Shown here piece after piece: positions 12,197 through 21,032 of a stretch of 64,000 nucleotides of DNA. Under the pieces are notes generated by a model. That model saw only the letters and a program-made list of their open reading frames with translations. It was not told the DNA's origin and ran no database searches. The DNA comes from Streptomyces noursei ATCC 11455 (GTDB lineage: Bacteria; Actinomycetota; Actinomycetes; Streptomycetales; Streptomycetaceae): contig NZ_CP011533.1 of NCBI RefSeq assembly GCF_001704275.1, forward strand, positions 1,984,001 through 2,048,000, given 5' to 3'. Numbering within the stretch: position 1 is the first letter of the stretch; every line of letters starts with the position of its first letter. The position numbers and the translations under genes are program-made.

Positions 12197-13294
12197 ATGA
12201 CGAACGAGCGGTCGGCGGGGACGGGTGGGGCGACGGCCCCGGGGACAGCCGCCCCGGACACGACGGACACGAGCGCGGCGTCCCCCATATCGGCGGCTGC
12301 GGACATCTGCGTGGTCGGCGCCGGCGTGATCGGGCTGACCTCGGCGATCGTGCTCGCCGAGGCCGGGTACCGGGTGCGGGTGGTGGCCCGGGACGCGGCC
12401 GACGACACGACCTCCGCGGTGGCCGGCGGCCTGTGCTGGCCGTACCGGATCCGGCCGTACGAGGAGGCGGTCCGCTGGTCGCTGCGCTCGTTGGAGGTGT
12501 TCACCGGGCTCGCCGGGCGGCCGGCGGAGACCGGGGCGCGGCTGGTCGCGGGCGTCACGACAGAGGCAGCGGGGGCGGCCGGGGGCGCGCACGGTCCCGC
12601 TCCCGAGGAGGGGCTGGACGCCTGGTACGCGGCGGTACCGGGGCTGCGGCCGGCCCGCGCCGAGGAGCTGCCGCCGGGCTGTGGCGCGGGGTGGCGGGCG
12701 CGTACGCCGCTGGTGGAGATGCCGGTGCACCTGCGGTATCTGGAGCGGCGGCTGGCGGCGGCCGGCGGGACCGTGGTGGCGCGCCTGGTGGCGTCCCTGG
12801 CGGAGGCGGCCGACGACGTCCGGGCGGTGGTGAACTGCTCGGGGCTGGGCGCCCGCGAACTGGTCCCGGATGACGGGGTGCACCCCGTCCAGGGACAGTT
12901 GGTGATCGTCGAGAATCCGGGCATCGAGGAGTGGTTCACCGCCGCCGACGCGGGCGCGGAGGACACCACGTACGTCCTGCCGCAGCCCTTCGGGCTGGTC
13001 CTGGGCGGTACGGCGCGGGAGGGGGCGTGGTCGCGGGAGCCCGATCCGGCGGTGGCGGAGGCGATCGTGGCGCGCTGCGCCCGGTACTTCCCCCAGGTGG
13101 CGCGGGCCCGTGTGCTGGCGCACCGGGTGGGGCTGCGGCCGGCCCGCCCGGCGGTGCGGCTCGCGGCGGAGCGGCTGCCGGACGGGACGGTGTGCGTGCA
13201 CAACTACGGCCACGGGGGTGCCGGGGTGACCGTGTCCTGGGGGTGCGCGGACGAGGTGCTGCGCCTGGTGCGGGACGCGGTCGCGCCGGCTTGA
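12197..13294 (+). CDS. FAD-dependent oxidoreductase, D-amino-acid-oxidase-like
   Basis: A 365-residue flavoprotein. After a Thr/Ala-rich N-terminus of about 33 residues comes the dinucleotide fold VVGAGVIGLTSAIVLAEAG (about 38-56). SAVAGGLCWPYR near residue 75 and the C-terminal NYGHGGAGVTVSWG are hallmark D-amino-acid oxidase motifs, the first contacting FAD and the second near the active site. It would oxidise D-amino acids to oxo-acids, releasing hydrogen peroxide. The low-complexity N-terminal tail is unusual for the family; GGGAGG precedes the chosen ATG. The frame stays open upstream over the promoter region, which is not coding. Confidence 0.87.
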   Translation: MTNERSAGTGGATAPGTAAPDTTDTSAASPISAAADICVVGAGVIGLTSAIVLAEAGYRVRVVARDAADDTTSAVAGGLCWPYRIRPYEEAVRWSLRSLEVFTGLAGRPAETGARLVAGVTTEAAGAAGGAHGPAPEEGLDAWYAAVPGLRPARAEELPPGCGAGWRARTPLVEMPVHLRYLERRLAAAGGTVVARLVASLAEAADDVRAVVNCSGLGARELVPDDGVHPVQGQLVIVENPGIEEWFTAADAGAEDTTYVLPQPFGLVLGGTAREGAWSREPDPAVAEAIVARCARYFPQVARARVLAHRVGLRPARPAVRLAAERLPDGTVCVHNYGHGGAGVTVSWGCADEVLRLVRDAVAPA

Positions 13295-13374
13295 TCGTGC
13301 CCCGCCCCGCGCGCCGGACCGGCGGTGCCTGGCTGGTCGGGCCTGACTGGTCGCGCCTGTTCGGACGTGCCCGT

Positions 13375-14706
13375 TCAGGGGCCGATCGGGGTGCCGGCCA
13401 CGAGGGGGCGGTCGGCGCGTGTGTCCAACAGCAGCGGGACCAGCCCGCGCAGTGACTGGCGCAGCGGGACGGTGGCGCCGCCGTCGCCGTCCCGCCACCA
13501 GCGCACGCCGTGTGCCGCCAGGACGGCCCGGGACCGGGCGAACTGCGCCGCGTCCAGGCGGTAGGCGCGCGGCGGGCGGGTCAGGACCCGGTCCGCGGCC
13601 GGGGGTTCGTTGTCGGCGCCGCCGAGATAGACCGGGCCGCGGTCGGCCAGGCCGGCCGTCCGGGCCGCGGCGGTGACCGCCTCGATGCGCCCGCGGCGCT
13701 GCTCGACGAAGGCGAACAGGCCCTTCAGAGCGGCCAGTTGGGAGGTCACCCGGCGGCGGTTGTTCAGCGCCGGGTCGGCCTTCTCGGCGTCCGTGAGGGG
13801 GTCCGCGCGGGTCTCCACGAGCTGCCCGAGGGAGCCCTTGACCCCGACGGTGTTGCGCAGGATCCGCTCCTGGCCGTCGCCGGCGACCTGCTTGACGGGG
13901 GCGCCGGTCACCGGGTCGGTCCAGATGCCGTAGACGCCGGTGCTGAAGCCGGCCGCTCGGGCGGCGGGGCCGACGAAGTCCGTGGACAGGGTGGCCGAGG
14001 CGCGGCGGACGGGGTCCGCGGTGTTGAGGTTGCGCGGCCACAGGGAGAGCAGGTCCTTGACGTAGTACGGCGCCTTGGGCGTGTATTCGTGCAGGTCGTA
14101 GACGGTGTCGGGGCGGTAGTCGCGGAGCACCGCGGCCATCGCGCGGGCTTCGGGGGTGGCGAGCGCGAGGTGGTCGCGGTTGATGTCGGTGCCGTCGGCG
14201 TTGCCGCGGGTGTCGGCGGCCCGGCCGTCGGGGTTGGCGGTGGGGACGACCAGCACACTGGTGCGCGCCAGGAAGTGCCGGGTGGCCGGGTCCTTGGCGA
14301 AGGCGAGGTCGCGGACGGTGGTCAGGCACGCCTCGCGGCCGGAGGGCTCGTCGCCGTGCTGGGAGCAGATCAGCAGCACGGAGTTGCCGCGCCGGACGTC
14401 GGCGGGGCGTTCGGGGGCGGGGGCGCCGATGCGGACCAGCCGGAGCGGCCGGCCCTGTGCGGTGGCGCCGATCCGGTCGAGGCGGACCCGGGTCGAGGCT
14501 TCCGGGGCCCGGTCGACGGCCGTGAGGAACGCCGCCTCCTCGGACCCGGTGGTCCAGCGGGCGCCGTGACTGGTCTCGAATCCCGTGCGGGGCAGGGGAT
14601 TCGAGGGGGCGCCGGTGGTCGCGGAGGGGGCGAACGCGGCGGTGAGGGCGGCGGCCAGCGCGCCGAGGGCGAGGCCGCGGGAGCGGAGGGATCTGAGGGG
14701 TGTCAC
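13375..14706 (-). CDS. secreted M14 zinc carboxypeptidase
   Basis: A 443-residue exported enzyme: basic start then hydrophobic signal peptide (LALGALAAALTAAFAPSA). Zinc ligands of the M14 family are visible as HGDE (near residue 116-119) and the later LHEY histidine (near 204); the catalytic glutamate is likely in LVETR (near 297). M14 enzymes remove C-terminal residues or cleave peptidoglycan-type peptides outside the cell. The GTG start at 14706 has GGAGG seven bases upstream. It lies downstream of the S15-like peptidase on the same strand, but an 11-bp hairpin separates them. Confidence 0.88.
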   Translation of the reverse strand: MTPLRSLRSRGLALGALAAALTAAFAPSATTGAPSNPLPRTGFETSHGARWTTGSEEAAFLTAVDRAPEASTRVRLDRIGATAQGRPLRLVRIGAPAPERPADVRRGNSVLLICSQHGDEPSGREACLTTVRDLAFAKDPATRHFLARTSVLVVPTANPDGRAADTRGNADGTDINRDHLALATPEARAMAAVLRDYRPDTVYDLHEYTPKAPYYVKDLLSLWPRNLNTADPVRRASATLSTDFVGPAARAAGFSTGVYGIWTDPVTGAPVKQVAGDGQERILRNTVGVKGSLGQLVETRADPLTDAEKADPALNNRRRVTSQLAALKGLFAFVEQRRGRIEAVTAAARTAGLADRGPVYLGGADNEPPAADRVLTRPPRAYRLDAAQFARSRAVLAAHGVRWWRDGDGGATVPLRQSLRGLVPLLLDTRADRPLVAGTPIGP

Positions 14707-14739
14707 GAGGGTGCCTCCGGGGGTCGGCGACGGGGGGGT

Positions 14740-14767
14740 GGGCCGCCCCGTGCCCGCGGGGCGGCCC
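14740..14767 (-). terminator. hairpin between two peptidase genes
   Basis: Perfect 11-bp arms 14740-14750 and 14757-14767 (GGGCCGCCCCG and complement), loop 6 nt, in the 79-nt gap between the S15-like and M14 genes. Confidence 0.65.
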
Positions 14768-14785
14768 CTGGCCGGTCGCGGCCGG

Positions 14786-16759
14786 TCAGTCTCCGTTCGG
14801 CAGCCGGCTGGGGTCTGCCGGCGGGGCGATGCCCTTGAGGGCGGCCCCGGTCGGGCGGTCGGCCGCCGGGGTGCCCGCGGTGGCCCGGGCCAGGGCGGGG
14901 GCGCCCCCGGTCACCGGCAGCCGGGCGGTGGTGCGGGCCAGGTCGAGGGTGAGCGTGGGGCGGGAGGCGGGCGGGTCGATCAGGTTGGCGTCGGTGCCGC
15001 CCACGATGAGCGCGAGCCGGTGTCCGGCGGGCACGATGTGGTCGCCGGCGGCCAGTTGGAGGGTGAGGGTGTAGGGCTTGCCGGGGGTCAGCGGGTGACC
15101 GTGCCGCGGGTCGGTGGCGTGGCCGAGGTCGGCCCAGCCGCGGCTGAAGACCGTGAAGCCGACCTTGCTGACATCGGCGGCGGTCTCCTTGAAGCAACCG
15201 GTGTCGCCGGTGGTGCCGGCACCCCAGCAGGTGCTGTTGGTGCGGGTGACGATGCCCTCGCCGTCGGCGCCGTAGTTCCGGATGGTGTCCGGGCCGAGGT
15301 CGACGAGGACCGCGGAGAGGTGGGCGCTGGTGGTGCTGGGGGTGACGGTGACGGTGACCGTGCCGGCGCCGGAGAGCCGCAGCGGTGCGGTCAGCGGGCC
15401 GGTGGTGAAGCCGGCCTTGGCCGGTGTCGAGCGGTCGACGGCGGCGGCCCAGTCGGCCTCGCCCAGCGCCGGGTCGTCGGTGAAGACCGCGGTCTGGCCG
15501 GACGGGGCGGGCCGGTCGTTCAGGACGCCGACGCCCGCGGTGGTGCCGGTGCGGGGGTACAGGGGGACCGCGGCGGTGCCGGCCGCGGGCCACCGGGCGT
15601 CGGTGGCCCAGGTGTCGGGGGCGCGCTCGACGTCGGCCATCGGGGCGCGCTCGATGCCGTTGTCGTAACCCATCAGGTAGTGGTCGAACCACTGGTGGAG
15701 GGTGCGCACCCAGTCGGCGCGACGGTAGTCGAAGGGATCGACGTGGCCGGTCTGGGAGAGCCAGATCTTGCGCTGCACGCCGTGCCGGGCGAGCGCGTCC
15801 CACCACTGGCCGAAGTGCTTGGTGCGGACGTTGAGGTCCTGCATGCCGTGGACGAGGAAGACGCTGGCGCGGACCTTGTCGGCGTGGCGGACGTAGTCCC
15901 GCTCGGTCCACAGGTCGGTCCAGTCGCCGTTGCGCGGGGCGCCCTCGACGAGCTTGCGCTGGACGGCGGCGCAGTTCTTGTGCGCGGCGGGGCTCTCGAC
16001 GGCGGCGGCGAGCCCGTCGGGACCGCCGTCGTAGAGCGCGGCGCCCTGGGCGAAGTAGTAGTCGTACCAGGAGGAGATGCCGGCGATCGGGACGATGGTC
16101 TGCAGGCCCGGGACGCCGGTGGCCGCGACGCCGTTGGCGATGGTGGCGTCCCAACTCTTGCCGATCATGCCGGTGTTGCCGTTGGACCAGTCGGCGGTCA
16201 CGGGTTTGCCGCCGCTGCGGGCGGTGTAGCCGCGGGCCCGGCCGTTCAACCAGTCGACGACGGCCCTGGCGGACTGGACGTCCGAGCGGCCGCCGACGTC
16301 GACGCAGCCGTCGGAGCGGTTGGTCCCGGCCAGGTCGACGAGGACGGTCGCGTAGCCGCGGGGCACGAAGTAGTTGTCGTAGAAGAGCGGGAACTGGACC
16401 GGGCGGCCCTGGGCGTCGTAGGTCTTCTTCTGGCTCTCGTTGCCGCGTCCGCAGCAGGAGTAGTAGGGGCTGGCATCCATGATCACGGGGATCCGACGGC
16501 CCTGCCGGGCGGGTTCGGCGGGCCGGATGATGTCGGCGGCGACCCGGTCGGGGCGGCCGTCGCCGTCGCCGTCGAGGCCGGTGTTCACCCAGACCGTCTC
16601 GCGGATGGCGTTGGCGTAGGAGTAGACGGGTGTGCTCTCCCGCGGGGCGGGGGCGGCGGTCACCGCGCCGGGGGCGGCGAGCAGCGCGAGGAGGGCGAGG
16701 ACGGCGGCGCCGACCAGGGCTTTCCATGGGGTGTGGGGAGGTCCCAAGCGTATTGTCAC
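14786..16759 (-). CDS. secreted Xaa-Pro dipeptidyl-peptidase-like hydrolase (S15/CocE)
   Basis: A 657-residue exported alpha/beta hydrolase with a C-terminal jelly-roll-like domain. A signal peptide spans about residues 13-37. Catalytic residues by family alignment: Ser in GKSWDA (near 203), Asp in HGMQDLNV (near 306) and His in QTGHVDP (near 339). The C-terminal part (about 440-640) contains the DLGPD and PAGHRLALIVGG strands of the X-Pro dipeptidyl-peptidase C-domain. It should cleave dipeptides with proline at position 2 from extracellular peptides. The start is GTG at 16759 without Shine-Dalgarno; TACGGT lies six bases upstream on the minus strand, so the mRNA may be leaderless. Confidence 0.88.
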   Translation of the reverse strand: MTIRLGPPHTPWKALVGAAVLALLALLAAPGAVTAAPAPRESTPVYSYANAIRETVWVNTGLDGDGDGRPDRVAADIIRPAEPARQGRRIPVIMDASPYYSCCGRGNESQKKTYDAQGRPVQFPLFYDNYFVPRGYATVLVDLAGTNRSDGCVDVGGRSDVQSARAVVDWLNGRARGYTARSGGKPVTADWSNGNTGMIGKSWDATIANGVAATGVPGLQTIVPIAGISSWYDYYFAQGAALYDGGPDGLAAAVESPAAHKNCAAVQRKLVEGAPRNGDWTDLWTERDYVRHADKVRASVFLVHGMQDLNVRTKHFGQWWDALARHGVQRKIWLSQTGHVDPFDYRRADWVRTLHQWFDHYLMGYDNGIERAPMADVERAPDTWATDARWPAAGTAAVPLYPRTGTTAGVGVLNDRPAPSGQTAVFTDDPALGEADWAAAVDRSTPAKAGFTTGPLTAPLRLSGAGTVTVTVTPSTTSAHLSAVLVDLGPDTIRNYGADGEGIVTRTNSTCWGAGTTGDTGCFKETAADVSKVGFTVFSRGWADLGHATDPRHGHPLTPGKPYTLTLQLAAGDHIVPAGHRLALIVGGTDANLIDPPASRPTLTLDLARTTARLPVTGGAPALARATAGTPAADRPTGAALKGIAPPADPSRLPNGD

Positions 16760-16830
16760 GGGCGGACCGTAGCGCGGGTCAACTCCCGTGCAGAAGGGGG
16801 CCGTCAGGGGCGCATGTCGATGAGATGTCG

Positions 16831-16861
16831 GTCATGTGTCAGATGTGGCCATGGACATGAC
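16831..16861. promoter_or_regulatory. inverted repeat in divergent peptidase promoter region
   Basis: GTCATGT (16831-16837) and ACATGAC (16855-16861) are perfect inverted arms 17 nt apart, lying between the divergent S15-like and M1 peptidase genes. A shared operator is possible. Confidence 0.4.
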
Positions 16862-16924
16862 GCGGTCGCCGATGCGCACATAAGCTCCGTAAGAGATCCA
16901 CCACCCCTACGAGTTGGAGGACTC

Positions 16925-18427
16925 GTGCGTCACAGACTCCTGGTCCCGGGTGCGGCGGCGCTCAGCCTGATGCTGGCGATCCCGGCGTCGGCTGTTTCCA
17001 AGGCCGATGTACACGGCACACCCGGTGCCCCCGGCGTGGGCGACAGCTACTACCCCGACAGCGGCAACGGCGGGTACCACGTCTCCCACTACGACCTGCG
17101 GCTCAAGTACCAGCCGAAGACGGACCTGTTGGAGGGCACGGCGACCCTGCTCGCCCGGACCACACAGGATCTCTCGCGCTTCAACCTGGACTTCGGCCTG
17201 AAGGTCAGCGAGATCCGGGTCAACGGCAAGAAGGCCACCTTCGCCACCTCCGGCAAGCACGAGCTGGAGGTCACTCCGGCCACGCCGCTGGAGAAGGGCA
17301 AGGACATCAGCGTGGTGGTGCGCTACGCGGGCAAGCCCTCCGAGCTGAAGATCGACGGCTTCACCGCCTGGGCCCGGACGCCGGACGGTGGGGTGGTGGC
17401 GCAGGAGCCGGACTCCGCCGTGTGGTGGTTCCCCAGCAACGACCACCCCACCGACAAGGCGACGTTCGACATCTCCGTCGCGGTGCCGGACGGCACCCAG
17501 GCGCTGAGCAACGGCGTGCTCGCCTCGCAGAGCTCCAAGCTCGGCTGGACGCGGTACAACTGGCGCTCGGACAAGCCGCAGGCGACGTATCTGACGACGC
17601 TGGCGATCGGGAAGTTCGACATCACCACCGACACCACCGCCGACGGCCTGCCGGTGATCAACGCGGTCAGTCCGGACCTGGGCGCCAACCTGGGATCGGC
17701 GCGGGCGAGCATCGAGCGCACCACCGAGGTCACCGAGTGGCTGGAGGGCGTCTTCGGCCCGTACCCGTTCAACTCGGTCGGCGGCTACGTCCCCAACGTC
17801 CCGGCGCACTACGCGCTGGAGACCCAGACCCGGCCGTTCTACGGCAAGCAGGCCTTCGACAAGGGCACCAACGTCTCGGTGGTGGTGCACGAGCTGGCCC
17901 ACCAGTGGTACGGCGACAGCGTGTCGCTCAAGGACTGGAAGGACATCTGGCTCAACGAGGGCTTCGCCTCGTACAGCCAGTGGCTGTGGTCGGAGAAGGA
18001 GGGCGAGGGCACCGCGCAGCAGCTGGCGGACTACGTCTACGCCCAGCACCCGGCCGACGACGCGTTCTGGACGGTGAAGCCGGGCGACCCGGGCGCGGAC
18101 AAGCAGTTCGACTCGGCGGTCTACGACCGGGGCGCGCTGGCCCTCCAGGCGCTGCGCAACAAGCTCGGCGACAAGGTGTTCTTCGACATCCTCAAGTCCT
18201 GGCCGACGGAGCACCGGTACGGCAACGCCGCGGTCGGGGACTTCGTGAAGTTCGCCGAGCAGAAGTCCGGGAAGCCGCTGGCCGACTTCTTCGACACCTG
18301 GCTGTACCAGCCGACCAAGCCGGCGGCCGGCGCGGGCGCGCGGGCGTTCGCCGCGCAGGGTCTGGTCGCCCAGCCCAAGTCCTGGAAGCAGATCGCGGCC
18401 ACCCACAACGTGCACGACGGTCACTGA
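16925..18427 (+). CDS. secreted M1 family aminopeptidase
   Basis: A 500-residue exported zinc aminopeptidase with a signal peptide (LVPGAAALSLMLAIPASAVS). The zinc site is the full M1 signature HELAH (about 321-325) followed 18 residues later by the Glu of NEGFAS; an exopeptidase motif is less clear because the region reads HYALETQTR instead of GAMEN. At 500 residues it is shorter than classical PepN (about 850), lacking the C-terminal helical domain, a common secreted actinobacterial form. GTG 16925 has GGAGG five bases upstream. With the neighbouring M14 and S15-like enzymes it would release free amino acids from external peptides. Confidence 0.93.
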   Translation: MRHRLLVPGAAALSLMLAIPASAVSKADVHGTPGAPGVGDSYYPDSGNGGYHVSHYDLRLKYQPKTDLLEGTATLLARTTQDLSRFNLDFGLKVSEIRVNGKKATFATSGKHELEVTPATPLEKGKDISVVVRYAGKPSELKIDGFTAWARTPDGGVVAQEPDSAVWWFPSNDHPTDKATFDISVAVPDGTQALSNGVLASQSSKLGWTRYNWRSDKPQATYLTTLAIGKFDITTDTTADGLPVINAVSPDLGANLGSARASIERTTEVTEWLEGVFGPYPFNSVGGYVPNVPAHYALETQTRPFYGKQAFDKGTNVSVVVHELAHQWYGDSVSLKDWKDIWLNEGFASYSQWLWSEKEGEGTAQQLADYVYAQHPADDAFWTVKPGDPGADKQFDSAVYDRGALALQALRNKLGDKVFFDILKSWPTEHRYGNAAVGDFVKFAEQKSGKPLADFFDTWLYQPTKPAAGAGARAFAAQGLVAQPKSWKQIAATHNVHDGH

Positions 18428-18433
18428 CCGGGC

Positions 18434-18476
18434 GCGGACGGGCGGGGTCGGGGCATGCCCGGCTCCGCCCGTCCGC
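18434..18476. terminator. terminator between convergent genes
   Basis: Perfect 12-bp arms 18434-18445 and 18465-18476 (GCGGACGGGCGG and complement) between the M1 peptidase stop and the stop of the convergent MpaB-like gene. Confidence 0.7.
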
Positions 18477-18479
18477 GGC

Positions 18480-19370
18480 TCAGCCGCCGGCCGTCCGGTG
18501 CTTCCGGCGGGCCCGGCGGGCGATCGGCATGAACCGCAGCCGTTCCGGCAGCACCGGCATCATCAGCCGCACCGCCAGCCCCAGGCGGCGCAGCCTGCGC
18601 TCCTGGGCGGCGGTCCACGGGAGCCCGATGGCGCGCCGGGCGTCCGGCGGCATCAGGCCGATGGTGACGAACCGGCGGAAGCGGGCGAATCCCGGCATGA
18701 TCACCGGCCAGACCAGCCGGAGCAGCAGCCGCAGCCACCAGGGACCGCGGTCGGGCGCCGGCAGCGGCCGGTCGGTGGCGATCAACTCCCGCACCACCAC
18801 GGTCTCCTCGATCTGGGTGTCGAGGACCTCGCGGTAGTACGGCCAGAACTCCTCGATGGTCTGCGGCATGTCCCGGTCGCGGATGCCCAGGATCCGGCCG
18901 ACCTGGAGCCACTCCGCGTAGAGCTGCCGTTCCTGCGCCGCGGTGAAGGGGCGGCCGAGGTAGCGCTGGGCGTGCCGGAAGACGGGGTAGCCGGTGGCGT
19001 GCACCCAGGCGTAGTACGCGGGGGTGAGCGCGTGGTACTTCCGGCCGTACGCGTCGGTGCCCTGGATGGACCGGTGCAGCCGGCGCAGCCGCCGGCCCTC
19101 CTCGACCGCCTCCGCCCCGCCGTACACCCACAGTTGGAGCGAGGCCAGCGAGCGCTCGCCGCGCCCCCACGGGTCGGCGCGGAAGACCGAGTGGTCGTCC
19201 ACGCCCGCGCCCACCGCGGGGTGGGCGACCTGCATGGTCAGCGCCGCGGGCAGGGTCAGCAGCGAGCGGACGTCCCCGACCAGCGACCAGAGGACGCCGC
19301 CGGGCGGCGGGGGTTCCGGGTCCATGCGTTCTGATGCCGTTCGTACCGTGTTCATAAGGTTACTGATCAT
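18480..19370 (-). CDS. MpaB-like (DUF2236) predicted haem oxygenase, copy 2
   Basis: A 296-residue protein of the DUF2236/MpaB family, related to latex-clearing protein (Lcp) and fungal MpaB, which use haem b to cleave isoprenoid chains. It has the family signature MQVAHPAVGAGVDDHS with FRADPWGRG (residues about 45-70) and YHALTPAYYAWVHATG, whose histidines are candidate haem ligands. A hydrophobic amphipathic stretch near the C-terminus (LLLRLVWPVIMPGFARF) suggests membrane association. Start ATG 19370 overlaps the upstream paralogue's stop (ATGA) and GGGAG lies upstream, so translation is coupled. Confidence 0.85.
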   Translation of the reverse strand: MISNLMNTVRTASERMDPEPPPPGGVLWSLVGDVRSLLTLPAALTMQVAHPAVGAGVDDHSVFRADPWGRGERSLASLQLWVYGGAEAVEEGRRLRRLHRSIQGTDAYGRKYHALTPAYYAWVHATGYPVFRHAQRYLGRPFTAAQERQLYAEWLQVGRILGIRDRDMPQTIEEFWPYYREVLDTQIEETVVVRELIATDRPLPAPDRGPWWLRLLLRLVWPVIMPGFARFRRFVTIGLMPPDARRAIGLPWTAAQERRLRRLGLAVRLMMPVLPERLRFMPIARRARRKHRTAGG

Positions 19371-20293
19371 ACGGTGGCTCCCAGCGGCCGACGGGTCCGC
19401 GGGTCGGTGCCGGGCCGGTGGGTGTTCCAGTAGGCCAGGAACAGCGCCGGGGCGATCCGCAGCGGCGGCGGCACCGGCGCCATCAGGCAGCGCACCACCC
19501 GGGCGAACCGACGCAGCCGGCGCTGTCGGCGGTCGGTCCAGGCGAGCCCGAACCGCTCGCGGAGGACGGGCGGCAACACGCCGATGGTAACCAGCAGGGC
19601 GTAGTGGGCGGCGAGCGCGGCGAACGGCCGCCAGAGCACCGCCGGGACCCACCACACCGGCGGCTTCTGCGGCCGGGCCAGTTCCGTCAGGACGTCCCGC
19701 ACCGAGTCGTTGAGCTCCAGCCGCTCGGCCACCACACGGTCGTAGTAGGCGCAGAACGACGCCCAGTCGGGTGGCAGGTGATGGTCCTTCAGGCCCCAGA
19801 CCCGGCCGACGTCCCGCATCTCGCGGTAGTACTCCTCGGTCTCCTCCGCCGTCAGCCCCGGCCCGAAGAGCCGGAGCGCGTCTACCGGGCCGCGGACGAG
19901 GGTGGCGTGCACCCAGTGGTACGCCTCGGGGTGCAGCGCGTGGTAGCGGCGGCCCTGCGCGTCGGTGCCCTTCATCTCCCGGTGGACCTCGATCAGCCGC
20001 CGGGCCTCGGCGGTGGCCGCGGCCTGCCCGCCGTAGACGACCGTGCCCAGCGAGCCGACGGTGCGCAGGAGTCGTTGCCAGGGTTCGGCGCGGAAGTTCG
20101 AGTGAGCGGCCACGCCGGCGCCGACGACGGGGTGCGCGACCTGGAGCAGCAGAAGCTGAGGGGACGTCAAAAAAGCTCGGGTGTCGCCGAAATGGCGCCA
20201 TGCGACGCCGCCCCGGCAGGGCGACCGGACCTGGGCGGGGAGGCGCCCCGCCGCATGACCGAAGGGGGTGCCGGATGCTGCCGCGGTGTCCAT
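19367..20293 (-). CDS. MpaB-like (DUF2236) predicted haem oxygenase, copy 1
   Basis: A 308-residue paralogue of the next gene, with LQVAHPVVGAGVAAHS, FRAEPWQR and YHALHPEAYHWVHAT in the same order, so the conserved histidines are kept in both copies. It is first in a two-gene operon read away from the DUF6230 gene; a strong GAGGAGG precedes the ATG. The substrate is unknown; related enzymes act on rubber (Lcp) or a farnesylated precursor of mycophenolic acid (MpaB). The two copies differ clearly in sequence, so they may have distinct substrates or form a heteromer. Confidence 0.85.
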   Translation of the reverse strand: MDTAAASGTPFGHAAGRLPAQVRSPCRGGVAWRHFGDTRAFLTSPQLLLLQVAHPVVGAGVAAHSNFRAEPWQRLLRTVGSLGTVVYGGQAAATAEARRLIEVHREMKGTDAQGRRYHALHPEAYHWVHATLVRGPVDALRLFGPGLTAEETEEYYREMRDVGRVWGLKDHHLPPDWASFCAYYDRVVAERLELNDSVRDVLTELARPQKPPVWWVPAVLWRPFAALAAHYALLVTIGVLPPVLRERFGLAWTDRRQRRLRRFARVVRCLMAPVPPPLRIAPALFLAYWNTHRPGTDPRTRRPLGATV

Positions 20294-20343
20294 TCCCGCC
20301 TCCTCGCTGAATCCGTGTCAGCAGTGTTGACGCGGCTCGTGAA

Positions 20344-20371
20344 ACAAGTCAATAGTCCTTGTAACATTGAC
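20344..20371. promoter_or_regulatory. operator-like inverted repeats between MpaB-like and DUF6230 genes
   Basis: ACAAG (20344-20348) and CTTGT (20358-20362) form an inverted repeat with 9-nt spacer; GTCAAT (20348-20353) and ATTGAC (20366-20371) form a second, interlocking one. TAACAT (20362-20367) could be the -10 of the DUF6230 gene. The CTTGTAAC string nearly recurs as CTTTGTAAC at the TetR gene near 24581. Confidence 0.5.
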
Positions 20372-20395
20372 TCACTCCATCGGGAGGTCCCCGAA

Positions 20396-21016
20396 ATGGC
20401 CGCGAGCACACGTGAGTTGAGCCCCGAGGGACGGACGCACTGGAAGCGCACCGCCGTGATGCTGGTGCCGAGCACGGCCTGCGTCGGGGCGCTGGTGCTC
20501 GCCCTGGCGCAAGGCGCGATGGCGGCCTCCTTCGCGGTGTCCGGCAAGAACTTCAAGGTCTCCGCCGACGAGATCACCGGCCAGGGGATCGCCGGCTTCC
20601 CGTCGTCGCTCGGCGGCTCGGACGGCACCGGCCACGCGGTGCTGCTGGCCGGCATCAGGACCGGTACGGCCAAGGGCGTCTGCCTGTCGATGAAGCAGCG
20701 ACTGCCGCTGGTCGGCGAGGTGTCGCTGCTCGTCCGCTCCGGCGGCGACCGGCCCGTGCGGGGCGAGAACATCGTGATCGACGCCGACGCGCTCACCAGC
20801 AGCGGGGGCCGGGTGACCGGCGTCCAGGCGGGCCGGGACGCCGCCACGCTCACCGGGGCACCGGGGGTCGACGGGCCGCGCGGACTCTTCGGCGTCCAGG
20901 CGACCAGCGCACTGGCGCGCGACGTCAAGAGCACCGCCTGGGCCTCCAACGGCGGGTCGCTCACCCTCGACAAGGTCGAGATCGAGCTCAGCCACTCCGG
21001 CAAAGAGTGCTACTAG
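20396..21016 (+). CDS. DUF6230 family exported or membrane-anchored protein
   Basis: A 206-residue protein with a cytoplasmic charged start, one hydrophobic segment (about 20-43, ending QGAMAA) and an extracytoplasmic domain rich in short beta-type repeats of glycine and small residues. One cysteine lies in the middle (GVCLSM) and one at the C-terminus (KECY), a possible disulfide. This is the actinobacterial DUF6230 family, whose genes usually sit next to DUF6114, as here. Function is unknown. GGGAGG lies 9 nt before the ATG. It shares a promoter region with the divergent MpaB-like operon. Confidence 0.8.
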   Translation: MAASTRELSPEGRTHWKRTAVMLVPSTACVGALVLALAQGAMAASFAVSGKNFKVSADEITGQGIAGFPSSLGGSDGTGHAVLLAGIRTGTAKGVCLSMKQRLPLVGEVSLLVRSGGDRPVRGENIVIDADALTSSGGRVTGVQAGRDAATLTGAPGVDGPRGLFGVQATSALARDVKSTAWASNGGSLTLDKVEIELSHSGKECY

Positions 21017-21032
21017 GCCGCTGGGAGGCCCC

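Noticed and set aside
14585..16924. Long upstream extension of the M1 peptidase frame
   Set aside because: It runs over the S15-like gene, lacks a signal peptide, and the proper start at 16925 has both ribosome site and signal peptide.
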